From: Lenzites betulinus
Taxonomy: Eukaryota > Basidiomycota > Agaricomycetes > Polyporales > Polyporaceae
Direction of reading: 5' to 3'
NCBI GenBank assembly: GCA_022264855.1
Contig: JABYQU010000026.1
Location: forward strand, 248,001 to 312,000
DNA: 64,000 nt
Shown: piece after piece, positions 32,975 through 44,107 of the stretch
How the letters are laid out: each line of letters starts with the position of its first letter
How positions within the stretch are numbered: position 1 is the stretch's first letter
Made by a program: the position numbers and the translations under genes
Notes under the pieces: generated by a model
Database searches by the model: none
The model's input: only the letters and a program-made list of their open reading frames with translations
Told to the model about the DNA's origin: nothing

Positions 32975-35256
32975 ATGTGGTCGCAAAACCGCTATTTCGT
33001 ATTAGCTGACTTACCACTATTCTTCAGCCGGCGCCGCATCTCTCAGAGCGGCGCATACATCCCCATCGATCCGGTACTTCTCCAAGAAGACCAGGAGGCC
33101 ACCACAGCTCGGACGCAGCAGCTAGAGGCACGCGTGCTTGCATTGGAGGGTCAGGTGGCCGCATCCAGGCAAGAGACCACCACAGCACCCCCTGGTCCGG
33201 CGCGAGGAGGCCAGGGAACAGGATCACGCGGGCGGGGTGGTTGCGCGCAGCGCTGCCGTCGACTCGCCGCGGCTACCCCTGCGGACATAGAGGATGTGGA
33301 GGACGGTGATGCAAATGAGGTGTTCTGCCCCAATGCGAACGCCATCAAGGACACGTCCGATCCGCTGAAACTGGTCAGCCCCCAGCACAGGCAAGACCTG
33401 AGCGCATTGCAGAGGCAGGCGCTGTCAAAATGCCAGGTAAATATCTCGCAAAAAACTCATTTGGAAGCAGCACTTAGCTGACGACGGCTAGGCCGTTGTA
33501 CAGGCAGCTTTTCGCGAGGTTACAGGCGTTCTGACGGCCAAGGACCCATGGCCGAAATGGACGGAGTCTGAAGAGTGGACTGGCCCAGGGATAGCGGTAC
33601 ATTTTGGGGACACGGTGATGCGACCTGCGGTCCGCTGAGGCCGGGACGGTACAGCTGGGCACGGGCGTAACAGGCTGAGGCGCAGCCGTCGCAGCCGTCG
33701 CAAGCCGTCGCACGCCCAGGCTGAGTCGCGGGCGCCTGAGGATCGTAGTCGCAGCAGGAGTCTGGCCGTGCGACCGGCTGATCCCGGACTTTGGGAGAGC
33801 GACCCGGTATCGTCCATGTATATATTCCGTAGTCCGTAGTTTTCAGAAGGCAAGCAATCCCCACCCCTCAGATCTCATAGAACGGCCCTGGTATCGACTG
33901 CGACTGCGACTGCGACCGCGAACTGCGAACTGCGACCGCGAGCTGCGACGTGAACTTGCGACTGCGATCGCGGCCTCCCCTGACCATCGCGACTGCCCCG
34001 TCCGCGCCTCCTTGCCAGTTCGCTGGCACTGCGACCGGTCACGATAGAACCGGTGGACCGCGTACCCCCTTTTCCTCTGCGATAGCAGGACGACCGCGGC
34101 CTGCGACGCTTCGTGGAAGCCCAGTGAAGGGAAACCGGCCCTTACTCGCAGGCATTATCCTTCTCCCCCGCACTACATCCGGCCTCGCCCTCTAGGCTCT
34201 CGGCCGCGCCCTTATCCTGCTGTTGTAGCAGGTTTCAGTGCATCAACGGTCAGACACCCCGTTAATCGCGTGCTGTTCTGACGGGTTGCGGCAGTGGCGA
34301 TGCAAGATCTAAAGGTTAGCATGAGTTAGAAGTGAGCTAAGCAGATGACTGACCGAGCTATAGAAGGACGCAGCGACGCACGCAGTTTGGATGAACGCAC
34401 CCGATGTGAAGTTGACCATCGGATTACTCATCAAGGTTGCAAAGGCGACCTTCCGCGGGTTCAAGACAGTCTTTCTGGCCCAAGAGGACACAGCCGCGAA
34501 GGAACGGCTCGATGCGAATGCCCGCGCAAGCCGATGGCTGAACCGTCGCCGCAAGGTACAGGCGACCTTATCAGGCTTGCGCCGTCGGTCGATGCTAATC
34601 TAAAACCTGCTAGAAACCGAAAAACTATCGCTCAGCGATCCCAACATATATGGAGATTTACGGCGGCGCAGATCCCACAGACCTTGTAATTCCGGACTTG
34701 ATGTCCGATGAGGCCAGCGGACCTGAAGACGATGACACCGAGTCATTGACGCAATGGAAACGGCGCATGGCCGAGAAGGATGGCAGTACCGGTATGTCCG
34801 ATGACGTTCTGCGCAAGAAGCAGTATCTAGAGACAGTAAAGCCTAACTGGCGCTCCGATGAGGTGAGTGATGTATCGCTGCACGATTGCGCACTCGAAAG
34901 CACTTACACATATATTATTCCAGCTGACGGAGATTTATCACAATCTTTGCAAGCTCTGGTACGACGCGTTGTCTGTGCGATTCGCAACCGCGATGACACC
35001 GCGTATCTCGAATTTGAATCGCGCAACAAACACACCGCCCCCGTATGCACCCTACAACTTCGGGATCAATCAGACGTGGTTCGACGAGTACAAGGATGAG
35101 CCGACGTACAAGATTCTTTTGCGTACGTGGGGAAAATACCCGAACCCGCCTGGCTTTGGTACCAACACCATTGCGGGAGCTGCCGCCGTCGAGGCAGACA
35201 CAGGAGAGCCGCGCGCGGAAGGACCAACCGCTGGAACGGAAGCAGGGGATGCGTGA
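32975..35256 (+). CDS. Partner gene of Tnp2 transposon, function unknown
   Basis: Multi-exon gene facing the tnp2 gene tail to tail. Supported segments are an exon to about 33435 with a heptad-like stretch (ARTQQLEARVLALEGQVAAS), a basic Gly/Arg patch, an acidic patch, and LSPLQ-like ALQRQALSKCQ. An exon from about 33502 reads AAFREVTGVLTAKDPWPKW. An exon at 34387-34556 reads DVKLTIGLLIKVAKATFRGF and ends NRRRK. Another from 34614 reads YMEIYGGADPTDLVIPDLMS then NWRSDE. The last (from 34924) contains LTEIYHNLCKLWYDAL, YAPYNFGI, WFDEY and a Gly/Ala/Glu tail, stopping at 35256. From memory, the order F-RGLKK...ARR-R...MSDEASGPED...W-SEEL...PYNF matches uncharacterised proteins next to tnp2 genes in Polyporales. 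Exons between 33650 and 34310 are unclear and include a simple repeat, so the start and full integrity are uncertain. The coiled coil and charged patches suggest a DNA- or transposase-binding accessory protein (inference). Confidence 0.6.
33896..33969. repeat. Imperfect CGACTG/CGACCG hexamer repeat
   Basis: Stretch built from CGACTG, CGACCG and CGAACTG words inside the Tnp2 partner gene region. A smaller related cluster (CGTCGCAGC words) lies at about 33684-33712. The repeat may sit in an intron or may break the partner gene. Confidence 0.8.
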
Positions 35257-35480
35257 TTTCTTCGAAAGCATTGTCACCCGAACCCATGCCAACGTCTTCG
35301 CTGTTGTATCGTGCCTGTAATTTGAGCATCCCATTCTGTCTGACAATCTCTCACGGACCCGTTTGTGTCCTGGTCGATAATACTATACAAGCAAGAAAAA
35401 TATGTACAGCTGGCGAACGTTTCAGCATATTATAATGGACTCGATGCGAGAGGAATACACGTGCCCTGTTTGCCATATTG

Positions 35481-38400
35481 CTATGCAGCTTGTTCTGTAA
35501 CGTCAATATCCCCTGCAAGCACTTCCATCGAGATGGGTACCTGAGTATAAGCGTGTCAATTATAAGTGGAAGTGCAAAGCGGGTTATGAATACCTTGTCC
35601 AACGTTGTTGTGATCCATAAGCGTGGCGTCGTGACCGTACAAACACCTCGGGCAAGCTGGCAAACGATTTCCGATGCAGGTATAATCAGCGGCGAGGCTT
35701 CGCCGTAACTTGCAGCGCGCTCCTGATAGTTGAAGTACCTGATGTCAAGCTCAGGGCTGCACACAGTCAGCGATGTCGATAGGTCAAATATCACACTTAC
35801 AAGTCTTTCCATGGGTCCCCTGCGACGCTAGTAGACTGGGTTGGAACCATCCAAGACATCTCTGCGAAGATCTGAGGGGTAGAAAAGCCAGTCTGCATAT
35901 GGTAGAATAAACCGACCACGTCACCGCAAAGGAAGGTTCCCAACCGCGGTAGATGGACCTTGACGATAGCCGCAGATGTCCCAGGTGTGATACGACGATC
36001 GTTGACAACTACAAAGCGCAAGGTGTACACAGCAGTGTCCAAGAAGATGGCGTCGTGTGGAGCATGATGGTCGTTCCGATTGTAAATTCTCGCGTGGGCG
36101 TGCAAGCCTCGGGAAACGTCTTGCAGGTTGTTGTAAAAGTCCAGGACGCCCTGGCGACGCTCAGGCAACAACACCTTTGGATGTGCTGACTTTGGCCCAT
36201 AGTGCATGGACGGGGTCATGAGCGCTGCTCGAGATGATAAGCTGCAAAACGTGGTTCCGCCGAAAGACATAACTCACCATCGAAACGAACGTCGTTGGCG
36301 TCAGCCTGTGAAGTCGCCGCTGCTTCGACAGTGCCGCGTGCCTCACGGCTGTTGTGCCCGAACCGTTGCGCGATTGTACGTGTGGCTTGCTCTGCGATGG
36401 TATCAGCTGCAGGCGCTGATGAAACATGATCTACCTGTAGCGCGCTTGCATATCAGCACACGGGTATACCCACGTCAGACGTTACATACTATAGAGCGCA
36501 GGGCGATATCGTGATGATATGCACGCATCATCGTGACCTCTTGCTGTCCTCCACGCCGGTTGTTGAGGTTTGTGCCTTTGAGGGTCTTGTTGAGACGCTC
36601 TGCGAGAAACGCCCAGATCTCATACACTGTCGCAAACTCCTCCAGTTGAGCAGGGATGTGTGATGCGAAGTGGTGGTTTGGCACCATGGACTCGACGCCA
36701 TACATCTGAAATGATGATCAGTTCGAGTGCGAGGGAAGATGGCGGCGTGAGACGTGACCTTCTTATAGCCAACAAGGTATTCATATAACAAATATGAGCC
36801 ACGCTTACGGTCCCGAGCAGTAGTTACCGGGGCCAAGAGGAGCTTGAGTGCGGTGGCGAGCTGAAGAATAAGTCGCACTTCACCTGGCCTCATGCGCGGC
36901 GTAGGTTCTGACATGGGCTCGTCGGGCTGCTGATCGCGAAGCGTTGCAAGCTTCTTCGAGAGCTTAGGCTTCTGAAGCGCATCAGCGTCTTGAAGCTTTG
37001 CTTCTAGGTCAGCCATATCAGCAACACGCTTGTCAGCAGTGTTCTTGCGTATACGTTGCGCCTGTGTATATTTCTTCATTGCCTTGTTGTGCTCCTCCTT
37101 GATGTCCGCCTTGAAGTGATGCCAGATCAGCGGTAGCTGTCATAGATTAGTGGAACCCGACATCAATAGACAACATAAGGGCTTACGATAATACAGCCCG
37201 GCCCGATCATCAGGTGCTTGTACTCATCCGCGGAAAGGGAGCCGCCTGCGGGCTCGCCAACACGCAGAGGGAGACGGCCTACCCACCCAGGGACCTCGAA
37301 CTAGCGGTGGTTAGTTGCATATGTTACGGATACTAGATAACTGACGTACTGTATCCAAAAATGCATGCATTACTGCGAGCTCGCGCTTGGTGCCAGCTTT
37401 GGTGTCTGCACGGAGAACGCCCGCCTGGATCCAGCGCGTATACCACTGAGTTTTGACAACACCTGCATGGATGACAAATATGTTAGTAATCCGCCAGAAT
37501 GACACATATGAATCACGAATACCGAGCAAAAGGTTGTGCATGGGATCAATCACAGTCATCTTGACGCAGTCGTAATACGGTAAGCGCATGATTTCGGCCC
37601 AACGGCTACCATGCTTCTTGAAGTGTTCCTCGTGTTCTTTTTTCGTCTCCAATGATTTCCACTCGCGAGCACGATCGAGATGCTCTTGATACGAGCACGG
37701 TGGGCAGCCTGCGAATACAAACCATATCAATCAGCCCGAAGTTACCTCAAGTTAATGATAAACTTACCGCCACGAAGGCACTCATCAGAGTACATCTCCT
37801 TCGATGTTACCGTCCCTTCCGTACAAGGGACCTCATTGTGGCTCTTGTCAGCGAACCCACCCACTTTGCACATGGCTGGGTGATCAGTACATGCGCAGAT
37901 CACGACGACACGGCATCGTCAGCCTGTGGCATACGGATGTTAGCTCATGTCGAGAACCAAGGACGATGACACTCCCCTTGCGGGTAAGATGGAGTCGGTC
38001 CCATAATCCCCTGGTGATACAGCATGAGAAGGTCGTCGACGATAAGCGCCATCCAGTGCTGGAGCTCCTCGGCGTTAGGCTCTTTTGGCCCATCAGTCAT
38101 GGCGGTCAGAATAAGATATTCCACTCGATATCTATTAAGCATATAAGTATGCCGCATGTACAGGACATAAGTGATGTGGACTTACCGGAGAGCAGGTGGA
38201 AGTGTAGGTAATGAAAACGAGATGACGCCAGACGAGTACGAGGCACTGAAGGCACTCGAGGCAGCTGAGAACCTATACATAGGCGAGAATCAACATATGA
38301 CTGAGGCGGTAAACATTAGGGCTTGCTTACCAGTCAACGTGGAGTATCACCGGCACTTGAAGCTCTTCGCCATGGTCCAGGCCAAAGAACGCCTTGTCAT

Positions 38401-39951
38401 CAGCACCCATAAGGGTCTTCCAGCGGGAGCCATCTTGAATTGAACGATATTCGCCCACCGGCGGTGCAGGGCGTGTTGTCCAAGCTTCCAGATAGGACTC
38501 GATGCCCGGCTGGCCGATGAGGTATGCTAGGGCTGAAGAAAGGAGCCGCAGAGGGGCCACCGTACGGGGTATAGGAATGGGGGCATCGCGCCTGAGGAGC
38601 CGTGCGAGGAGCGTCCGGCTGGTGGTCGTGAAGAGAGGGATCTTGCACTGGAAGCACTGAAGGCGGTAGTTCTTGATGTTTGGCTTGAACAGCTGTCGAC
38701 AGCTTACACACTCAATGAGAATGTAAAACTTATCTGTCAGGTCAAGTCGCTTGAGCGTTGTCGTGAGTGTGCGTGGCATGGGATCGTGGGTATCGATGAG
38801 GTCGAGGGCCACGAAGAGCGTCCGTAGTGTGGAGAGTACAAGGTCGGCAGCCCGAAAGGTGACATGATGGTGCGTGTGTAGATACGCAGCAAGGAGGAGG
38901 GTGATACGCACATACCACAAAGGGTGGCATTCTGCATACACAGTGTGGGGGGAGATGGAGAGGGGGATGGGCGGAAGGTCAAGGATGTGGGCAAGAGCAG
39001 GATGCTCTTGCGGGGACATGCCTGGGATTGCCACGTACTGGGTGTTCGGTTCGGCTACATCCCGAGCATCCGGTGCTGCTCCGGCGGGAGAGGACGGGCG
39101 GCGAGGCTCATCACTCGGCAGCTGAGGCTGTGGAGACAACCGAGGACTGCCCCCTGGTGCACCAGCGGGGACGTCTGGTGAATCGTCTTCATTGTCTGTA
39201 GCGCATTCCCCGAGGCTGAGCTGTAGCAGGTCGAGGTCGTTGGGGTCATCATAGAGACCTAGCTGTCGGTTTTCATCAGTTGGAGAGCGTGGAGGAGAGT
39301 TGTCTGGCATGGGCATAGGCGGCAGCCCGGCTGATATTCGTACAATTAGTTATTTCTTTATTGCATGCGAGACACCGGCGCTGACCTTGCGCCGCGATAG
39401 GACGTATGTCAGCGTACATGTCCTCGAGGTCATCGTGAGATCTTGCTGCCTGCTCATTCTAGAGGCGATTATTTGTGAGTATCAGACTAGTACTCTGAAG
39501 GACTTTATTGACGTACCGGTGCAATTTCTGCATGTATATAGTGATTGTCCTGCTCTTGCCGAGTTGCAGTATTTGACACCGGGGAAAATGAGAGGCGAGG
39601 CCGGCTGATATCTTGCGGCGACGGCGGTGATGGTGTACGCAATCGCTTGGGTCGCTGGACCGATGTCTGTACCGTAAAGCCTATTCCTCTGGCCCTCGGG
39701 ACCATTGGAAGCCCCCGGCTGCGTGCCCTCCCACCTCGCCCGGGCGGAAGCGATATCCCTCGAGCAACACGGCCACGTTGATGGGGCACTTGCACAAAAT
39801 TTTCGTGACTATTAAGCTGGGCGCGAGTAAGCCATTGACCGCCTGGATGTTCTCGCAGACATAGCCGTGCGCATTTGCAAAGATGGACGTAGTCGGCATC
39901 GGGTGGCTGAGGAGGCGGCGGGACAGCATTAACGGTGCTGTCTGCTGGCAT
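35481..39951 (-). CDS. tnp2: Tnp2-family transposase (CACTA/En-Spm type), apparently intact
   Basis: Large multi-exon transposase. The start is placed at MPADSTVNAVPPPP (39951). An N-terminal Cys cluster (HLCKCARLC, about 39880) is followed by Pro/Arg-rich sequence. Short exons lead to PMPMPDNSPP (39316) and a second CxxC...CxxC cluster (CVSCRQLF...CFQC, about 38700-38640). The Tnp2 core follows: VPVILHVDW/FSAASSAF (about 38330/38265), PPALR/YRVEYLIL, GPKEPNAEELQHW (about 38070), a spliced segment with CACTDHPAMCKVGGFADKSH (about 37920-37860), RWAEIMRLPYYD and VIDPMHNLLLG (about 37550-37500), VKTQWYTRWIQ, VGRLPLRVGEPAGGSLSADEY (about 37240), the helical segment 37080-36770, and PNHHFASHIPAQL with ERLNKTLK. 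The C-terminal part has FLDTAVYTLRFV, EMSWMVPTQ, ASEIVCQLARGVCTV and PRLWITTTLDK. The stop is at 35481-35483 after a 52-nt intron. Every junction I checked keeps frame. No nonsense change was seen. Confidence 0.85.
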
Positions 39952-41471
39952 GATAGGGGAGAAAGACAAAGGACGACACGAGAACGCGTACGCCCGGCCG
40001 TCGAGGGAGTCTTCAAGGACATAAGGCCGGCTCGAATCAGCCAGTTTGTGCGAGGGCATCCGGGCCACGGCTCTACTCAAGTTTGGGAACAGCCCGAAGT
40101 GGTTGGGCAACTCATGGGATTGACTGTTCAAGTAGTTTCTATGTCTTAGTAGCAATGCCATCCGCGTGTAAGAGGAGCGACTTGAGTTTACACATACACA
40201 AAGGGCGAGTGCAACTCCAGACGCGTACTGCATGTGACCGCGTCGTGTACTCATGGGCGATAAGACCTATTCAGATCCGGATATAGCAATGGTATTATGA
40301 TTTGGTTAGTAGCAACTAGGCGCTCTACAGTTACTGATACCTCGCACGCTGACTACAATCTCCTTAAACGCAGTGAGTGGTGAGTGTCCCCAGAGTTTGT
40401 AGGTATTTGCCCCACTTCGGGCATGGTGAACAAATGGGTGAATTTCACGACGTATCAGTCGCACAGTGATAGTCACTAGCGGCAGACGGGACTTGGGGGG
40501 CCTGGCACGCCGGTGCCGAACGTCTGATAGTAAGTGGACCCATAAGCCTCTGCGGCTTTGCGGTCGTCGTAAATCCGTCAAGCATGTGTAACGCTGTTCA
40601 ACGTCCGCGGATCAGCGATTATCGAGCCGCGAGTATGGTGCAGCTCGAGTTGCTTGCTACCACGGCAATCTTTATTCCCTTCACTCAACGGTGGCCAAGA
40701 GGGTACAAGTAGGAGTGTTTGCTCACCGAAGTATTATATCAGAATCATCAGAAGATGAATGCCTGTCTCATGCTCGTGAAGTCACTTTCGCAGCAACGCC
40801 CGCACGCATAATCAAAGAGATAGACTGTGATGCATGTGATGCTTTACCAGGGCAAATACATGTTGTACACGAGCAATGCTTATGGAATTGTGCCAGCACG
40901 GATTTTGCACTATTGAACATGCACAAGTCACGCAAATGTGGAGCAGAGAACTCGATGACGAGCAGGCAATGATATACACACATGAGAAGCACAGATCTAG
41001 TAGAGTACCGGATGCTGACGAGGGATGGAGGTGACGACGACGATGAGGATGGGGGATTTATGGGAAAATACGGTCCGTCGAACAGAGATAAATACATCAG
41101 GAGCAACGAGGCTAATGCAGGGACATGGTGAATGCGAAAAGAATAATGCAGAGCGAAAAACGAGACGGCGACGAACAAAGACCAGTCGAGACAGTCGAGG
41201 ATGTGTCGGAAGTCGGAGGAGTGAGGGTAGGCGAGGTGGCGACTGGTCGATGTTGTCGTTTTTACCGGTGATGCTGAATGACAAATGGTCGGAAGAGCAA
41301 GATGATGGCAGGTCGGCTGAGAGTCGAAGAGAGCCGCCAGACGCGATGTAAAAGAGCAGAGGAGCCAGGACGGAAGGGATGGGGGTGACGCAGAGTAGAA
41401 CAACCTTACATGATATATCCGCGGCGTCGGTAGTGGATGGCTGTGGGTCCACGTATGTCGCCTAGATTCGC
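39952..41471. other. Right flank of Tnp2 module, no gene seen
   Basis: The right end of the element should be here, but I found no matching inverted termini or 3-bp target duplication by eye. A long open frame at 40768-41523 (-) is low-complexity Ser/Pro/Leu-rich translation and is not supported as a gene. Confidence 0.5.
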
Positions 41472-42176
41472 CTAGTCGCTGTCGACCATTTCGATAGCGC
41501 CGCATTCTTCGCAGTGGGCCCACATTGACCGACGACCGGTAGCTCCAGCGGAGCAGGCCATGCGAAGCTTCGGAATCTGGTTGCAGCCTTGGCTGTAGGA
41601 GAGATAAGCGTCATGTGAGCTCTTGCTCAAAACGGTTAGGATGGCGAGTGCCCAGGGTAATGACCTACCCGTGATGAACAAAGCCATTGCCCTTTGGCTG
41701 AAGGAGGCCGACAGACCTTTCAGGGGCGGCGGCCGAAGGATCGGGGAAACCGTGGGAAGCGACGGCCATATAACTGTCGGGTTCAGTGGGATAGAGGTCG
41801 AAAGCTGGATATATAGCTAGGTGAACATAGTCCCGTATACTCAAAACGTGTATGAAGCGGTCAGGGACACTCTGACTTACGGGAGTTGCGGGGGGACTCG
41901 GATGCGCTAGAAGAAGCGTAGCTGGCGTTGGAGGGAAGTCGGGTGTGGTAGGGGTGAGTCGGGATGTAGAGTGTCTCGAGGTCAGACATGGAGGCGTCAG
42001 ACATAGCTACGTCGGAGTCGAGTTCGGTCTGGGGGAAGGGGACGAGCTTGGACTGCTTGCGGTTCTACAGGCGTACCAGGTGAGACGCGCGTGACGCGAC
42101 TGTATGCAGTGCGCTTATGACTTACAGCAGGGGCAGCATCGTCAAACTCAGCATCAAACTTCCTCTTGAGGGCCAT
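41472..42176 (-). CDS. Conserved agaricomycete protein with C-terminal CxxC motif
   Basis: Four exons fit exactly: 42126-42176, 41881-42064, 41669-41816 and 41472-41592 (167 aa), with phase kept at every GT/AG. The start MALKRKFDAEFDDAAPA gives a basic, nuclear-signal-like N-terminus (KRK). The middle is Ser/Pro/Asp-rich (SDASMSDLETLYIPTHPYHT). The C-terminus reads QGCNQIPKLRMACSAG, then RRSMWAHCEECGAIEMVDSD. The pattern C-x-Q-I-P-K-L-R-x-A-C ... W-x-x-C-x-x-C-G-A-I-x-M-V-x-S-D is one I recognise from many uncharacterised agaricomycete proteins. The four cysteines could bind zinc. No known enzymatic motif is present. Strict conservation at the extreme C-terminus suggests that this end carries the function. 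Confidence 0.85.
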
Positions 42177-43255
42177 GGCGATATACGGTGATGAGGGGCG
42201 AAGGGATAGAGCAGGGGGGACAGGAGTGGCGAGGCCTGGATGGTGGAGGAGGAAGAGGAAGAGAGGGGTAGAGCTTGAGAGCGTACCTCTGGGGGCATAT
42301 AACACCTCCTTATTTGCTCCTATTTGTTCCCGGAACGAACGTAAAATTCGCTCCCATTTATAGCGCCCAGCTCTCCGGCGCACGTCGGCCTGTTCAACGG
42401 AGGTCTATGATTGGCCAGCGATGGTCGTCACCCCAGTTTCTAAAGAGCGGAGTTTGGAATGACGGGAATTGATCGCGGACGTCGTTTGAGAACGATGCCA
42501 AACGTCACGGCCAGGTCACAGTATATTTGGCACGGAAAAGGCAGGAACGTGACAGTCTGAGTATCGGTGGCGGCGGTCGAGAGCATCCAGCGTGATACCC
42601 GGACGGTCATCAGCATGACCGAGCTCAGGACGCCCAGCAGACGCCTGCAGTCCCCCACATGCAGCTTGGAATGAATTGCACCGCTGCCTGGGAAGACGGC
42701 CGGCGAAAGCACAAGCTTGAAGCATTTCGCCGCCCGCCTTCCCGCCCTTCCGACCCCGCCTCTTTATGGTACTTTCCAGTCACGACCAAGGGGTTCAAGC
42801 TCAAGGACTAGCCCCGGCGATATGCCCTGAGCTTCTTCGATACACCGCCATCACTATCGTAACCAGCGTGAACCACTGCTAGTACGAGCGATAGCAGGTA
42901 TGCCATGACAGCAGTAACTAGAGGACGCCAGTAGCCTACGTCCAATAGACATAAGCTACTGACGTCCCGTACCAACGTCACGGATGATTTAATGCGGCGC
43001 ACCTGCATCGGTCTGCTGTCCTCTTGTAGTCTTTCCATCCACGACCGTGCTGATTTCGCAACAGTACCACAGGTAAAGCGCAACAACTATACACATTGTG
43101 AGTATCTGGTACAAATACATGCTGCTCGAAGCAGGTGTCAGCGCGTAATTTGGCAACACTGTATGTTCACTTACCATGCCAAATAAGTAGATCCATCCCG
43201 AATTCTCAGAGCCTGTATCCCCAGATAATGAAGCTGTGATGGAAGGCCGTAATCT
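42177..43255. other. Intergenic region, nothing supported
   Basis: Upstream of the CxxC protein gene and downstream of the Apq12-like gene. Scattered open frames show no recognisable protein. Confidence 0.55.
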
Positions 43256-44107
43256 TCATCGTACGTTGCTCTGTGCCTTCGAGTCGCGTTTCGGTCGTCG
43301 TTGGGACCGCTGGTCCTCCTTGTGCTCGTCATTCGACCCTACGAGACCGCTCCCCTCCACCGCATTCTTCACGGTTTCCCACCAGCTGGTACCAACGGTA
43401 TCCCGCACGATGCCCATCACCTTCTGCACCGTTTCCTGTACCCCATCGTTCGCCCGCGCGGCGTTGTCCCTCGCGGCCGTATTGGCGTCATACTGCCACT
43501 CGTTGTGTTTGTCCCAGTTCTCCCAAGCCTTCGGCCGCGTCCTCTGCTTCTCCTTCTGTTTCCGTGTCTGCGCGCGGGTCCTCGGGGCACCCGCGCCCGC
43601 CCGCGCCTTGCCATTCCGAGTCGATCGCGAGTCGCGCGGGGTTTGTCCGCCATCGTTGAGCATGCCCAGCAGGGCGCTCCCGAGCATCCCGAGCAGACCC
43701 CCGGCGCCGTTGAACACCGCACCCACACCTCCGTTCTCCCCGTTCGCGTTCGCGTTGCCCATGAAGTACCCGGCGCCGGCGGCGAGGGCGCTGAGAATGC
43801 CGCCCCACTTGACGAACCAGAACGCGGTGCGGATCATCCAGCCCGTCGTTCGGTAGAAGCTGACCAGCGCGAGGTACGCCGCGAGGAGGGTGATGAGAGG
43901 CGGGAGTATCTTCTGAGCATCCCATGACTGCCCATTCACAAGCGTGAAGCCGAAATTCACGAGGGCGACGAGCAGGGCAACGGAGTGTGTGATGAGTGAT
44001 TCGGCGATGGTGTAGATCGGCCCCGGGAGGACGGAGGAGAGGAACGAGAAAAGCGAGTCTAAGATATTTTGCAAGAAAGAGTCGTCCACATCGTACTGAG
44101 CCATCAT
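43256..44107 (-). CDS. Apq12-like membrane protein (nuclear envelope/pore assembly family)
   Basis: Single-exon frame of 283 residues from MMAQYDVDDSFLQ (44107 or 44104; a farther upstream in-frame Met gives an unlikely hydrophilic extension). Two to three membrane segments lie in the first 120 residues (LDSLFSFLSSVLPGPIY, HSVALLVALVNFGFTLV and LPPLITLLAAYLALVSFY), followed by FWFVKWGGILSALAAGAGYF, a Gly/Asn-rich patch and a basic C-terminal tail (RTRAQTRKQKEKQR, then RPKAWENWDKHNEWQY). This architecture fits basidiomycete members of the Apq12 family. In yeast Apq12 sits in the ER/nuclear envelope and affects nuclear pore assembly and membrane fluidity. The family assignment is from memory of homologues, not from a decisive motif. 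Confidence 0.65.
   Translation of the reverse strand: MMAQYDVDDSFLQNILDSLFSFLSSVLPGPIYTIAESLITHSVALLVALVNFGFTLVNGQSWDAQKILPPLITLLAAYLALVSFYRTTGWMIRTAFWFVKWGGILSALAAGAGYFMGNANANGENGGVGAVFNGAGGLLGMLGSALLGMLNDGGQTPRDSRSTRNGKARAGAGAPRTRAQTRKQKEKQRTRPKAWENWDKHNEWQYDANTAARDNAARANDGVQETVQKVMGIVRDTVGTSWWETVKNAVEGSGLVGSNDEHKEDQRSQRRPKRDSKAQSNVR

Noticed and set aside
40768..41523. 251-codon minus-strand frame overlapping the CxxC gene's last exon
   Set aside because: It overlaps the verified four-exon gene in another frame and is Ser/Leu/Pro-rich low complexity.
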